A stretch of 64,000 nt of DNA from Plicaturopsis crispa FD-325 SS-3 (lineage: Eukaryota; Basidiomycota; Agaricomycetes; Amylocorticiales; Amylocorticiaceae). The translations under genes were made by a program, and so were the position numbers. Under the pieces are notes generated by a model. That model saw nothing but the letters and a program-made list of their open reading frames with translations, did no database searches and was not told the origin of the DNA. The DNA lies in assembly GCA_000827205.1 (NCBI GenBank), contig KN832556.1:2102969-2166968 (forward strand), given 5' to 3'. How positions within the stretch are numbered: position 1 is the stretch's first letter; each line of letters starts with the position of its first letter. Shown here piece by piece: positions 41,301-53,521 of the stretch.

Positions 41301-43457
41301 GGCCTCAGCGAGCTTGCGACGGGGTTCATGGGCAGGGCCGAGGAATCGTTCCTGGCAACCATCGACGTCGGTCTTCGTGCAATCGAACAGAATCCTGGAT
41401 TCCGTGGCATTGCCTGGAAATCTGTCGCAGATGCTGTCTTTTGTCTATCCAGGCGCTCGTCGTTCGTCGACTCTGAAGCCGTGTCCACCACACTGTCTAG
41501 GGTCGCCGGCTCAGTCGTTCCTGTAGTCGATGGACGCCTCTCCGGAATCTTGCCCGATAGTCTGCTTCCTGGTGGTGTAGAGATGAACGGACTAGATGCT
41601 CTCGCAATTGCACTAGCCTCTTACGACTATCGCATCTCACTCGTTGCTTCCGATGATGCTGCCGTCGCGACGGCCTGGTACGACTTCGGCGCAGCGCTTC
41701 ACCTATGGTCTACGAAGGTGACATCCTCAGATCGCAGAGAGAAAGCGGAGAAGCTGGCCGTGTCTTGTTTGACATCTGCGCTTCGTGGGGACCCAGGAAA
41801 CGACGCTTTTTGGAATGCTTTTGGGAATGCGCATTTTGTAGCGCAGCCCAAGACAGCTCAGCATGCGTTCATCAAAGCGTTGGAGATTGACTCGAAGGTT
41901 CGATCTTGTCCACCTCTACAGATAATGATGTCTGATATTGCACATGCGCAGAACGTCACTACATGGACTAACCTTGGTCTACTGTACCTTCAGCATGACG
42001 ACTTTGAGCTCGCCAATCAGGCATTTTACAGGGCGCAAACTCTTGATCCAGATTATACTCTTGCGTGGATTGGACAAGGCCTAGTGGCTACGGCCAATGG
42101 GCATGACGTCGACTCCAAGGCGCTCTTCGAGCATGCCGTGGGTTTAACCGCCGACATTGTGGGTCATCCTCGCTATCAACATTAATCTAACCGTCAGCTG
42201 AAGACCCGTCTCAGCCTGAAGCAGACCTCGAATTTGCGACGAGACTTTTCTCTAGGCTAGCTAGCAGCGATCATAACGGGACATTCAGCGCTTCCGAAAC
42301 TGCCTTCCCCGCATTCTTCGTGCTAGACCGATATTGCAAGCAACGACCAGACGACGCCACCGCTCTCCACCTGTTCGGCCTCGTATGTGAACGCCTTGGT
42401 CATACTGATTTCGGCATCGATCTCATACAGCGTGCAATCACAATCCTAGAGGCCGCATACGAAGAGACAGAGGATACCAAAGTGGAACGCCAATTCACCA
42501 TTGCCAACTCCAACCTGGCGCGTATGCGTCTTGCGGTCGGCGACTATGAGGGCGCGCTCGAGTCGTTTGAGAGCGCACTTGGCCTACTGCCAGATGACGA
42601 TGTCGAAGACCCCGCAACGCTGGCACTTCGCGTGCAGGCTCAATTCGGTTCTGGCATAGCACATTTCAGGATGGGCGATCTCGAGAATGCCTTGACGTTG
42701 CTTGAAGCTGCCGTAGAGATCGCTGGGGATGCCGCGCTCATCAGAGGACAAGTTACTGTCTTGCTTGCGCAGACGCTGTGGGCGCTTGGTACGGATGAGC
42801 TCAGAGACGCTGCTAAAGCGAAACTGCTGGAATGGTCTGTTACGCGCTGTCATATATATTCTATTACCTGCTGACCAGAGTTTTAGCATCACGGTGGACC
42901 CAGAAAATTTGGCTGCAATCAATGCCCTTGCTGGGATGGGTATCCTAACGGAAGACGATAGTCTAGTAGATGCTGCATTATCGGAGATTCTCTCCCTCCC
43001 TTTGGACAAACGGCGGGATCTCGACAAAAGCAGAGACGTCAACCACCTGCTAATACAGCATCATCTCGTTCAGGTAAGTTGAACCGTCATTTCCAAACAA
43101 GCGTGTGCTGTATCTCACACATCTATACCTTGAATATAATAGGGAGATCCGGTGCAGGCGTTATCGGTTGCTCAGAAAGCGCTCTTCGCGGAGCCTGCCC
43201 TTCCGGAAGCTAGGCGTGACGTTGCGACGCTGACGATGCAGCGCGGGGAACACAAATCGGCGCTCGCCACACTGGGCTCGGCGGCCGAGGGTGTGGATGA
43301 CGTGGAGACCCTACGCCTTCGTGCTATCGCTGAAGGCTCAGGTGCAGAGGCACTCCGGCTGGCGCAGAGAGCTGTTAGGCTGAGGCCTTGGCAGCTACAA
43401 AACTGGCAGGCCATGGCATTTGTACGAACACAGAACGTCGGAAGGGAAAATAAATGA
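38312..43457 (+). CDS. SKI3: Superkiller protein 3 (Ski3), TPR subunit of the Ski complex
   Basis: Tetratricopeptide-repeat scaffold of the Ski2-Ski3-Ski8 complex, which feeds mRNA into the cytoplasmic exosome for 3'-5' decay. Sixteen exons: 38312-38433, 38493-38550, 38603-38653, 38709-38794, 38848-38923, 38981-39268, 39322-39565, 39626-39813, 39872-40029, 40083-40498, 40554-40930, 40989-41897, 41952-42158, 42215-42834, 42887-43073 and 43143-43457, giving 1433 residues. It starts MSSFAKSKLKEARDALAKKN and shows TPR units throughout (AYRKAIDLNPAQTLAWQ, SKCFQKAFELDAREAEAARR, AIQAFQIALRADP, ANQAFYRAQTLDPDYTLAW, ALESFESALGLLPDD). Length and order match yeast Ski3 (1432 residues). Intron 4 appears to use a GC-AG pair (GCAAGC to TTCTAG). 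The intron at 40499-40553 needs the downstream acceptor to stay in frame. Confidence 0.95.
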
Positions 43458-44010
43458 GTACGTGTTGTATTTCTAAGATTGAGTTGCAGCCGCCATTTGG
43501 TTAGGGTACTAAATACTACCGATAAGCGATTGGTGGTACCTCAGTAAGTGCTTAGCTGCTCAAACGTCCTCCTACTTACTCATACTCTTCCTCTAACAGG
43601 CACAGGATAGTCCAGCATCTCTGAGATAGCTCGGATCATGGAGATGCCATTTTCATAATGCTCAGTCCTGGAGCCCGCTACATGATAAGTGCTGTTCCGC
43701 GCCAACGTACCGTCACGTTAAGTCTTAAGATGAAGAGCTCCTCCAGCGCTCCTGTGTGTTTCCGTATCTTTCTGGGAGATAGTGGCGTGAGTAGTACAGT
43801 ATTCGAGTTCTACTCGGATAGGGTCCCTTCCCGAACGCCAACGATGTGGGAATGTGTGCAATGTGCATGCGGTGCTGCCTCCTCGCCCGAGGTCCCTCCG
43901 GACCAGGTAATTGGACTCTGGAGGGTATATAATAAGTGCGACAGCACTGTCTACTTTTTCTCCAGCAAGCATCCCCGATAACTACACTCCCACCTACACA
44001 ACTTATCACT
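43458..44010. promoter_or_regulatory. Upstream region of the metallothionein-like gene
   Basis: The 3' end of SKI3 and then a promoter. A clear TATA box (TATATAATA) sits at 43926-43934, 77 bp before the ATG at 44011. Two TGTGCA units lie 7 bp apart (43855-43860 and 43862-43867). I cannot assign them to a known metal-response factor. Confidence 0.5.
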
Positions 44011-44161
44011 ATGGTCAGTGGCACTGCCAACTCTCGAGACGTCCTTCCTGTTCGCTGACACTTGCGTATGGTAGTCTGACAAGCCCGCTTGCGCCTCGAG
44101 CACCAGCTGCTCCTACCCCAACTGCGCCTGCGCAGAGCCCCCCAAGAACAAAGCCAATTGA
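44011..44161 (+). CDS. Small Cys-rich metallothionein-like protein, 29 residues
   Basis: Two exons: 44011-44013 (only the ATG) and 44075-44161. The intron of 61 nt runs GTCAGT to GGTAG. The product is 29 residues with Cys at 7, 13, 18 and 20 (PACASSTSCSYPNCACAEPP) and no aromatic residue but one Tyr. Ser, Pro, Asn, Lys and Ala make up most of the rest, and the CxC pair is typical of metallothioneins. If real it would bind copper, zinc or cadmium in the cytosol. Four Cys is few for a metallothionein, so a metal-loading role is inferred. Support is the Cys pattern, clean splice sites and a TATA box 77 bp upstream. The short length leaves chance possible. Confidence 0.55.
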
Positions 44162-44853
44162 GCTGCGGCACCTTGTGCGTTCATTTTATTCACATATATG
44201 ATGCCTTCGACGGTGCACTGACGACATTCGACAACGCAGCTGCTACTTGCATATGCACAGAACGATAGCACAGAATGATACATATGTACAACACACATCC
44301 TTGCGCAAGTCGGCGTGTATGATGTAGAAGAGCTGTGTACGATGAAGCTTGAAGCCGGACCGTCTTGCTATCCCCACATGTGAATAAGATATGAAACCCA
44401 ATTGCATTCGTGCTCGTAGACACACTGCACATCCGAGTCGATCTAGTGCCTGGACGTTTGAATGGTCCAAAAACCCGCTCGACCTTGCAACTACCGGGCG
44501 GTCAAAGAATATAGCAGTAAGCCACGGTATACGGATAGGGAGACGGCGCTCCGATATCCTACAGAAATAGAGAGAACCCCAGATGATGTTACATAGTCCA
44601 TGGTGTCACCGAGTCAAGTCATCATTCGTCTTCGACGTCGTCGCCCCTCGTTGGCTTACAGAAGTGCTGAGCCAGTTAAAGCTCACGGTTAGCCGAGCGC
44701 CTACCGAAACGATACGAGGGTGCTCACGTTGAGTTTCATAGCATGCGGCAACCGATGGACCTGCGTGCGACAGCTCCATCCATACCTACAAGAGCTCAAG
44801 TCACGTATGCACCCATATATAGATCATTCGAACGCACCAGCAGTCATCCTGTA
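44162..44853. other. Intergenic region, convergent 3' ends
   Basis: This holds the 3' UTR of the small Cys-rich gene and of the F-box gene on the other strand. No further gene, repeat or RNA gene is supported. Confidence 0.4.
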
Positions 44854-46383
44854 TCACTTCACCACCTGGTAGTAGTATAAACGGTCAGGCGATGCGTGAC
44901 AATTTTTGGACAAGAGAAGGAACGCACGCTTTCTTCTCTGGTCCAGCCACCACGCGTTCAAATGTGCGCGGAGGAATTCGCGTATGCAATTCTCACACAA
45001 CCAGTCCTGAGGCGTCAAATCTGCGAAGGGGCCAGTGCGCAACTCCATCATGGCAGCCATGGTGGCCACGAACATGTTACTTTCTAGGGTGGAAAAAATC
45101 TGATCCGCTTCGCTTGCGTTACGCGCGAGCTTGCCCTTGAGGAGCGTCATAATAGTCCGTGAGGTGAAAATATCCACGCCGACGAACTGCCAATCTGTAG
45201 AGGTCATTCGCATGTAGGCCCGGAAGCACATCCACAGAAGCACAACACGTACTGGTTTCGTTCCAGAGCCTCAAGCCGGACGGGACACCACAGTGAGCAC
45301 CTGGCATATTGATACGTTAATGCAGGGAGAGATTGCGGATATCAATGTGTCAGACGTACACGGGTCATCGCGACCGGCCACATCATTCAAGAGTATTCCC
45401 TCGTAGGACAGGCCCGTATCCGGAATCTTGCTATCGCGGGTTTTCAAAATGGGCGTGAGGGCTTTGAAGAAAAACTCGGCGATATCACTGTGGCTGAAAT
45501 TGTCTTCCTCAGCGTCGCCCGACGTCGATGACGCCTCGAAGATTGCTTCAAAATTCTGGTCCCGGAAGGTTTCAAGTATCGCCCTGGGACCCACAGAAAG
45601 CGCGTATCCTACGATTTCGTCTGGAGTGTGCACGGGTGAGATATACTGGAGTGACTATGCACAACGCGCTCCGATAACGAACCAACGAAGTCGTCCGCGT
45701 GGAATCCTTTCTTCACCCACTGTACCGTTTCGCGTAGGAAGGCCGCGACCCTCTCCAGTTCTTTCAGCTCTTGTGTCGGAAATTGTTTCAAGAACTTGCT
45801 CTGCGCTCCGTGCATAGTGTCCAGTTCGATGTCGTCCATTTCATAAGGGTTCAATGCAACCCCGAAAACGTCTGAGAACAGCCAGAACCGATACAGTGCA
45901 CGCTGAAAGCGGAAGGACTCATTGCAGGATAGTTGGCTGCTCTTATTTGTTCGGTCCTTATGTCTGAAGCGGGGCAGGACAGTTGTCAGCGCGGTCGACT
46001 GGTGAGTGTGGCAAAGGGTGTCACCTCCAGCTAAACAGGTCTTCCAATGCCCACGCAGTTGTGGCATTGGTAGCCAGAGCTTTGCCAACCTCAGCACTTA
46101 TCGGGCCAGTCTCTAGCTCGTCCTTCTCCTCGGGCAGCGATGCGCCAAAAATATCATGGTGATAACGACAAGCGGCTAGCAAGGCTTGAGGCAGGGCGGG
46201 CCCAACAATGTTCTTGCAGACGGAGCGCGTGATAGACTTGGGGTGGGTCTTGTAGACCGAATAAACGGCTTTGCATGTGCGGACCATTGAGAACAGGGTT
46301 TCATGGTCAGGCAACGACGCGAGGATGCGGTCAATGACATCGTCGTCGAGAGGAAACGACGAAAAAACGCGACTGGTAGCCAT
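44854..46383 (-). CDS. F-box-like protein of basidiomycete type
   Basis: Five exons: 46383-46025, 45963-45683, 45620-45360, 45300-45253 and 45194-44854, giving 429 residues. The N-terminus resembles a degenerate F-box (SFPLDDDVIDRILASLPDHE, MVRTCKAVYSVYKTHPKSI). The rest is helical and leucine-rich with no catalytic motif: FRFQRALYRFWLFSDVFG, KELERVAAFLRETVQW, DDFVDEIVGYALSVGPRAIL, GVDIFTSRTIMTLLKGKLAR, MAAMMELRTGPFADLTPQDW and CIREFLRAHLNAWWLDQRRK. Such proteins form large lineage-specific families in Agaricomycetes, presumably SCF receptors, but targets are unknown. Exons 3 and 4 are chosen so that two GTACGT donors (at 45359 and 45252) are used; reading through them breaks the frame. Confidence 0.72.
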
Positions 46384-46799
46384 GTATTCTGCTTGTTGGA
46401 CTGTAGTGAAAGTGTTGTTGAGAATAGATGCACAGATATTGGGGGGCTTTATATCAGTTTTGTGGCAGTGGCGGTCGCGGAGAAAGAGACGCGAGTCAGT
46501 TAGTCTCCCTTAGCATCCGTCGAAACAATTCTTTCAACCTCACGGGCTCGGATATTCTTGTCTGACGAGTCAGTCGGAGTCGTCGCGAGTCAATATCAAG
46601 ACGCGAGGTGTCCACGTGTGCCGGTCGGTCACAGCATGCCACCTTGTAAAACTGGCTCATAATGATGTTCACACTGCGTCCTATGCGAGTTGGGTTAAAT
46701 TATTGTCACTTCTGAAGACATATCTTATATATATTTGTCCATGAGAACGAGAGGTAGGGCTGCAACCCATGCCAACGCGCAACCAATGCCCGACAGTGA
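46384..46799. other. Intergenic region between two minus-strand genes
   Basis: Promoter of the F-box gene and 3' UTR of the LETM1-type gene. AT-rich around 46690-46740. No gene, repeat or RNA gene is supported. Confidence 0.45.
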
Positions 46800-48327
46800 T
46801 CACCGAACGCATTCCGCGACCGCCAATATCCGTCGCGACACAACGTCACCAGCTTCGATCTTGTCGACGCTTTCCAGCCAGAGCTTCAACAACCCAGGGA
46901 GCTCGCTAGGTGCAAGTCCCTTTGTTACACTGTAAGCAAAAGAACACGCGTCAATATAAGAGCGGTCAACATGGACCAAAGAGATAATTCAAGGGAAACG
47001 CACATTCCACGTTCTTGTAACGCTTCCAGGAGTTCCCGGTGAGATAGGCGTACACCGAAGGTCTCCCGGCGCAAGAGCTCATCGTCGGCAGCGATCTTCA
47101 ACAGGTGACGCTCTATTCTGCGAATCCGTAATGGCGTCGGACCCATCGTGGACAGCTGCATAGCTCTGTAAAGAAATTCCTGATAAGTGTCCGGGGCATG
47201 GGATGTGAGTTACAGTTGCAACGCACCCGCATAGCGACTCCGCGAATGAAGCTTGGGTGAGGGATTTCACAGGGACGAATCCAGCCCCAGCCGCGACCCG
47301 GCGGAGGTCGAGGTACGTAGACCTAAATTTCTCCCGGGCTTCCATTTGTTTGTCTTGTTTCTTTGCTTCAATGCGCTCACGTTGCGAGGGGAGCAGACAC
47401 GTCGAGGGAAGCATCCAAGGCGCATACAGAGCGATGAGAGGGATAATCTCCTCCAGAATGATTACCACGATGAGGAATGGGATCAGCCTAAAGACAAATT
47501 AGTTGAGACAGAGCTGGCGAAAAGCGGTGAGGAAAGGGACGTACTTGAGCAAATCTTCGTTCGTCTTGCTGATAAATCGAGTTTCCCATCTAGTAAGTGG
47601 TTCCCCGCCAGCCTTGACCCGTGCTCGTATTTCGTTTGCGCTCTTGCGGTTCGCGGATATCAGTTTCAGACCCCTCCAGTAGAATTTCTAAGCGAACATA
47701 TTATTCTGTCAATAAGAACAGAAATGATGAGGGAAATGGAAACGCACAAATAGCTCTTTCGCCTGATGAAAGAGTGCTCCAATGCGCCCAGCATCAGCTG
47801 GGACAGGTGCAAGGATCCCATGCTGCGCCGCATCTTCGATATCGTGTTTTGTTATCTCCGTTATGGTTTCATTGGAAGCAGGGGCCGCCTTAGTCTCAGA
47901 CGACTGTGTGTCTGCCAATTTAGGTAGTGAGCTGCGCGTTTCTGGTGCAGCGTGTTTCGTCGACGAGGCAGACGTAGAAGCGTCGGAAGGATCGTGCTTT
48001 GGTTTAACTGGCCCCGGTCTTAATTCGACCTTGGGTTTCCGAGCAGGCGGAGGAGCGGGCGATGCCTTGGGAGCTGACGAATCCCTAGTATGGGGTGCTG
48101 CGGGACCAGATAGCCATCGCGAGGAGGGGCCGCACGCAAGCGGGCCAACAGGGCGACCTACGGCAGCACGAAGGGCCACCGTAGAAAGCACGGACGTGGT
48201 ACGCCGTGCGGTCAACGACCTAGGGATAGAGAATAACGAGCTTCAGTCCCCGAAGCTGACCGTGACAGTATGGGAAAGACGCGCACCTTTCAACCACGCC
48301 ATGGCTCCGTCCTAGTGAGCGAATCAT
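46800..48327 (-). CDS. LETM1-domain protein of the mitochondrial inner membrane
   Basis: Member of the LETM1/Mdm38/Ylh47 family, inner-membrane proteins tied to potassium/proton exchange and to mitoribosome binding. Six exons: 48327-48287, 48219-47748, 47687-47545, 47487-47227, 47165-47004 and 46929-46800, giving 402 residues. The N-terminus is basic, Arg/Ser-rich and lacks acidic residues over a long stretch (SLTARRTTSVLSTVALRAA), as in a mitochondrial presequence. A helical KFYWRGLKLISANRK segment precedes the transmembrane part (LIPFLIVVIILEEIIPLIAL, about 220-245), followed by YAPWMLPSTCLLPSQRERI, the LETM1 signature. The C-terminal ribosome-binding-like domain includes RRIERHLLKIAADDELLRRE, LSHRELLEALQERG and LPGLLKLWLESVD. 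Of two possible ATGs, the one at 48327 keeps the first intron in frame. Confidence 0.9.
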
Positions 48328-48536
48328 GCAATATTCGCGTCTAAACGAACGGTGTTGGCCTTGAAAATAGGTAGAAATGTAGGGTAATGCAGCAGGAGGG
48401 GATGGTGGCGGGAAGAGATTTGACTTTGCGACTTCTACGCGGCGGCTGTCTTTTGCGCGTATACACGTTCTTACGACTCCCGTCGGCACACTGTCACCTT
48501 TGCTTCTTGTTTCCTTACTCTTTCCTCGTTCTCAAC

Positions 48537-49245
48537 ATGTCTATCTCTACCATCAAATTACAGGATGTGTCTCAGGAAAGTGTCTCCGGCGCAATCGCTC
48601 AGTTATCAAAATTACCAGGCCCCTCAGCGTCAGCAGTCGCCGCTACCGTGTCCGCCCTCACCAGTGTCGCATCGCCAGCGTGCAATTTCGCGCCCGCTAC
48701 CCTCACACTTTATCCTGAGGCCCATGACAATGCCGTGTCCGATCTGAAGACATCAGAGCTCCTTTCTGGATTAGCCCACTCGGCACACGATGCTGCTCAA
48801 TCACTTGCGTGTGGCAGCCTCTTAGCAGGCCCGGGCAGTGAGAGCGATGACTTCGGAGATGTCGCGTTTTGGCTGGGGGAGGGCAATTTTGGCGCAGGCC
48901 ATGAGATAGATGTGCTCCGTGCGCTCGGCCTCGCTCAGGGTAGCGGTGCAGGTTCAAAGGTGTGCCAATCTGGCTGATAGGAAGTGCTTGCGCTCACTAG
49001 TAGCCGTTGTCTAGTACTCCAGCGTAGAATCAATCTCCCCGGAAATGCTGCCTGTCGGCACACCTACTACAGGATCAGCAGTGTCGAAATTGGCAGCTCT
49101 GCTGAAGACGCTCAGTGGTGTATACTGCTTCCGCGTGCCCTTGGGCAGTGCGAGGATGGCGTTCTTTTTAGTGGGGCATTCGGACATCGACACAAATCCT
49201 GGATGGGCAGGCCTTGCAGGGATCGGCATCTGGAGCGACGAGTAA
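48537..49245 (+). CDS. Hypothetical protein, 217 residues
   Basis: Two exons, 48537-48959 and 49015-49245, joined at GTGTGC and GTCTAG. I do not recognise the family. The first half is Ser/Ala-rich and mostly helical (SVSGAIAQLSKLPGPSASAV, LLSGLAHSAHDAAQSLACGS). The second is Gly-rich with a hydrophobic strand-like part (VYCFRVPLGSARMAFFLVGH) and ends GWAGLAGIGIWSDE. No signal peptide, membrane helix or catalytic motif is evident. It starts 210 bp from the divergent LETM1-type gene. It is open in frame with clean splice sites, so it is probably real; its role is unknown. Confidence 0.68.
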
Positions 49246-49631
49246 GAGTATCAGACCAAGGTGTATTACTTCAATAATTGTATCGTTAGATGAATACAGC
49301 GACGAGCGTCCATCCAAAGTGCAACATTGAATCTAGAGCGATATATGCATTTGAGTTGTAAGAGAGTATCATTGGCCATGTACAATGCACCCCAATACGG
49401 CCCAGGACAAGAGGAAAGAGAGAAAACTGCGATGCGTGTGGGATAAAGCGTAATGATGGACAGACAGTCGATGAGCTCCCAACCGTTTCAGAATTATAAG
49501 CTGGTGAATAAACCTCCCAGGCCGACGGCGGACGTAGGGTATATATGAGGGATAGCGATATAGGGATCCAGGTTCTGGAAGGGAAAAAAGGTGAAACGAA
49601 AAGACAGTCCGTTGCATCCAAAAGGTGTCCA
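49246..49631. other. Intergenic region between convergent genes
   Basis: This holds the 3' ends of the 217-residue gene (+) and chitin synthase (-). I see no gene, repeat or RNA gene. Confidence 0.45.
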
Positions 49632-52600
49632 TTAGAATCGCCCGCCAGGCCCCAGAGGCCCGAGGGGACCATAATCTTCTGCAGAGTTGGAACGCCCGCC
49701 ACTTCGTCGTTTGGCATGCGTCTTCCATTCGCCACCCACCGCCGAGCTCATACTGTTCATAGGCGGCGTCGGCGTGGTAGGCGTACTTACGCCTGGAGAC
49801 GTCGATCGCTGGACAGGCGTGTAGCCATTGCCGAAGTGCGGTTGGCTGCTGCTATCCGACAATTGGTACCGCGCAGGGTATGTGGCGCCTGCAGGTGACA
49901 CCAGTTGTGTGCGTGATGAGGAGGGGGAGGGAGCGTCATCAAAGCCGGCGTTGAGCATCGCCTCTAGCTCAGCACCGCCTAACGTTGGGGCACCTTGAAG
50001 GGAATCTTGTTCTGGCATGACGAGTCCGACTGGCGGAGGAGGGAACTGGGAGTTGTTCTCGTTGTATCCACCAATCTGCGGGCCCCACTGGTCGTCTTCC
50101 GATGAAGTGACAGATACTGTATCAGAGCCGTCATACTGGCTTTGACTGCGACCGTCAAATCTGGCACTGAGCATGTCGCCATCGCCGGCAATGTACCCTG
50201 TAGGATGCGAGCGTTCGAAGTCTCGTCTCCGTTTTTCCTCGCGCTTGAGTTTTCGAAGGCGAGAACGTTCCCAGTCTTCCCATCGTCGAAGAGGCACGCT
50301 AGATCCGTCGAAGACTCCAGCCCCTGCGCCGTGGCCTGCATCCTTTCGTTCGCCTTCAACTTTCCTGTAAATGTATGAGGTCAACACATGTTTCACGAAG
50401 AGTCAATTTAATCAATCTTACCGGGTTTCTCCCCAGGAAAAGTCGTCGAAATGCCAGAACGCGTATAAAGGAAGGACGAAACTCCATATAGGAAGAGCGA
50501 GAAGATATATGCCCATCCAGAAGACGTAGACGACTTTTCTTGTGGTGATGAGGATGAGGACCGCGGGAAGACCGAGGACGGCAACAAGCAGCATGAGTGG
50601 GATCGCTTCCTCGAAGGTTTTGGGAGGTGAAAGCGCCATGTCAACAATGAGGCCGTACGTGAGAACGATAGCCACTGGCAAAACGACGGTGCCAAGAAGA
50701 TCCATGAACACAACAAACTGCATGCTGAAGCAGAACGTCCCGCACAAGTTGCGGACTAGCACGAGTTCCATGAGATTGTGGATGGTAGAGTTGATCCAGC
50801 GACGACGCTGGGAGAGCAAGACGGAGAATGTATCGGGAACGACCGTTCTACACCGCGCCTGGGGAAGGAACATCATCTTGCGGTTTGGGAACGTGCGCAG
50901 AAGGATGGTGGTCAAGAAACGATCCTCGCCGAGGAGGAGCAAGTTCTTCTGGTGCAATGTCGTGACTTCGTTTTGGCTGTACTCTTTCACTATCTCCGGC
51001 TTGATGATCAGCGGTACCCAATCATCACCCGAGACCTTGCGCGCCTTCAACCGGAACATGGAGAAACAGCCTGGAAGACACGACACACCACCGAAGACTG
51101 CCTCGAATGCCTTGGCCAGATGATGCGAGATGAAGTACTCGAACACCTGGATGGCTGTGACCCACGATTGCCGCTTGTTCGCAATGCGTGTTTCTCCGCA
51201 GCATCCCATAATGAGTTGATCGTGATGCATGCAGTTAACGAGATATTTCAAAGAGTCGGGGAACACTTTCGTGTCGGCATCCACCTGGATGACACAACTA
51301 ATGAGTTTTCGCTCGAGTATATACGTCTACCGGGAAGCTTACCATGAGACAGACTTCGAAGAAATCGGGTGTCACTCCCATGAGGACATGGAGCTTTCGG
51401 AATAGGTCGAAATCCAAGGGCGTCATACGGTCGTTGTATGTGACGCGCGAGAAGAAATTCATCAAGATAAGTTGACTATCGCGTTTGCCGCGATTTCCAG
51501 GTTTCTTTTCTGTTGCCGCTTCAGCCTCGGTGCCACATTTCACGACAATGACCGTGGGTGTGCGACGACCAGCGACAGCTAAACATCATGTCAGTGACGA
51601 TGCGAGAAAACAAGAAGAGCACAGATGACTGACTATAGTGACCCGCATAGACCATAGCTCTGTTCTCCTGCTTCGACCCAGAGCCGACCGCGACGTAGGA
51701 CATAGGCATTGGGTTGCCGAAGCGAGGGTCTGCTTCTAGCAAGCTTACGCAAATGTCCGGCGTACTCTTCTTCTCTCCAGCACCTGTAATCATCCCGTCC
51801 GCCACCACGAACAGAAGCTTGCGCTGGTCTGCGTACGTGGTCGTAGATATGGAGTCGAGCGTGGTCCGTAACGACTCTTCACCCTCCGAGTAACACGTTA
51901 CCAAACAGACCGCAAACAGCTCCGCGCCAATCTGAGCGAGGCTCATAATGGGCGCGGCACCGTCTGCGGTGAGCGTGGTGCTAGACGCAGATGCAAAAGA
52001 GCGGGCGGACTTGTTTGACGGTTTCGCGAGCTTTTTCGCGCCTCCGGGTCCTGCCCAGGGTGCCGTGCCGTTCTTGTTGTCGATGGAGACGTTGGCACCC
52101 TCCGGCATGACAGCAGGACTGATCGCTGACCGCGCCAACGCATGACTATCTGGGTTCCCAGCTAAGCGTTCAGAAAGGAACCAGTTGAACACGCATGCCA
52201 TGGCGAAGCGAACGAATACCAGGCCTAAGATGACGATTAGGCCGGTATAGAGGAAAAGTTGCGACGCGAAGCAGCCGGGGGTGATTTTGTCAATGTTACC
52301 GGCGTAATACCGCTGCTGTAGACAGTGGATGGCGGAGTGAATGTCGGCGCGGTGAGAGAAGAGACGAGTGGCGTCTTTACCACTGGAGCCCGACTGCGTG
52401 TAGAGAACGGTACGAAGGGCGGCGTCGACGTTGTCATATGGGATGGCGTTGGGGTGGAGTTTCATGTAAGGATTCATATTTAACACGGCGCCGTCGATCA
52501 CGAAGTAGTTCTGCAGGGAGGCGACCTGATCCCAGTCGTATCCGACAAGGTTGCTGGTGTTCTGCATGTTCAGGCCGGAGAATGTAGACGACGAGTTGAG

Positions 52601-53272
52601 CGCGCCGAGGGGACATGGCGTCGTGGTTGTACAGGGTGTGTCGAGGGCGGCACGAAAGCTCAGCCCCGCGCATGCCGGATAGCTAGCAGCGTCTCTCTGG
52701 AAGAGCGTCGTGATGTCCTGGCCCGACATTTGCTGGGAAAGCTGCAGCAAATTGACACCGTCGGGAGATTTGGAGTTCGAGACGTTGTACAGTACGCCTG
52801 ATACACCCAGTGTACCAGGAACTGTACCTATTCTCGAATACTTGTCGTTATTTTGAACGCTAGTCGAGGGGCAGAGGACTGTTTGGAAGCCAACGGTCGC
52901 GAACCCTACGACTGCACCCAACACCAAGATGATAGAACACAATGCCATCTTCTCCCTCCATGCCTGTATTGTGTTCTTGTCCTTCAAACCACCAATCGAT
53001 TTCAGGAGAAATGAGGGAGCCCAAAAAGTGACGACACGCGAATACGTCCTCCATGCGCTGAAACCAGAGTCGGGGGCGTTGGTGGACAGGGATCCCGAAG
53101 GTGAGGTCGTAATCCCTGCTGGTGGATTAATGAGCGGTACTGGAGCGACACTGCGTTCTGGGCGAGTGAGTGTCTTCGCACGGCGGACAGTAGTGCCCGA
53201 GGAATTGATTGGATTTCGCGTTGTAGGAATTGGAACATCTGCTGGGTCATATCTTCGAGACTGAGGAGGCAT
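49632..53272 (-). CDS. Chitin synthase, class IV-like (Chs3 family)
   Basis: Family 2 glycosyltransferase that polymerises N-acetylglucosamine from UDP-GlcNAc across the plasma membrane into cell-wall chitin. Four exons: 53272-51634, 51578-51343, 51284-50422 and 50364-49632, giving 1156 residues. The N-terminus is polar, then two membrane helices appear at about 109-133 ([20 protein letters not shown]) and 345-375 ([20 protein letters not shown]) flanking a long extracellular loop with Cys. The catalytic region has [27 protein letters not shown] (about 626), [11 protein letters not shown] and QRRRWINST, the standard UDP-sugar, acceptor and product motifs. A cluster of helices follows ([39 protein letters not shown]). 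The C-terminal tail is disordered and Ser/Pro-rich. The long N-terminal loop and absence of a myosin head favour class IV. Confidence 0.93.
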
Positions 53273-53521
53273 TGCGAAGAGAGAACTGGAGGGTAAAGAG
53301 CGGACAAGTCGTGTCAGATGGCCGTCACGCCAACGAGTAAACGAGCGGACACCAGCAGAAAGTGAAGAAACGGAGGGAAAGAGACGAGAAAAGCCAGCAG
53401 CGCAGCCGGTCACTGTGGAGAGCGATGTCAAGGCGAATTCGGAGTCTCTGTTGCCTTCCGATCCAGCTGTGGCGCAAAACTTCCTCTCAGGTACCGCCGA
53501 CGCTTGCCGTCAACGTTCACC

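Noticed and set aside
45195-45252. Open minus-strand reading LLWMCFRAYMRM as part of the F-box protein
   Set aside because: It lies between a GTACGT donor and a CTACAG acceptor. Splicing it out restores the frame on both sides, so it is an intron.
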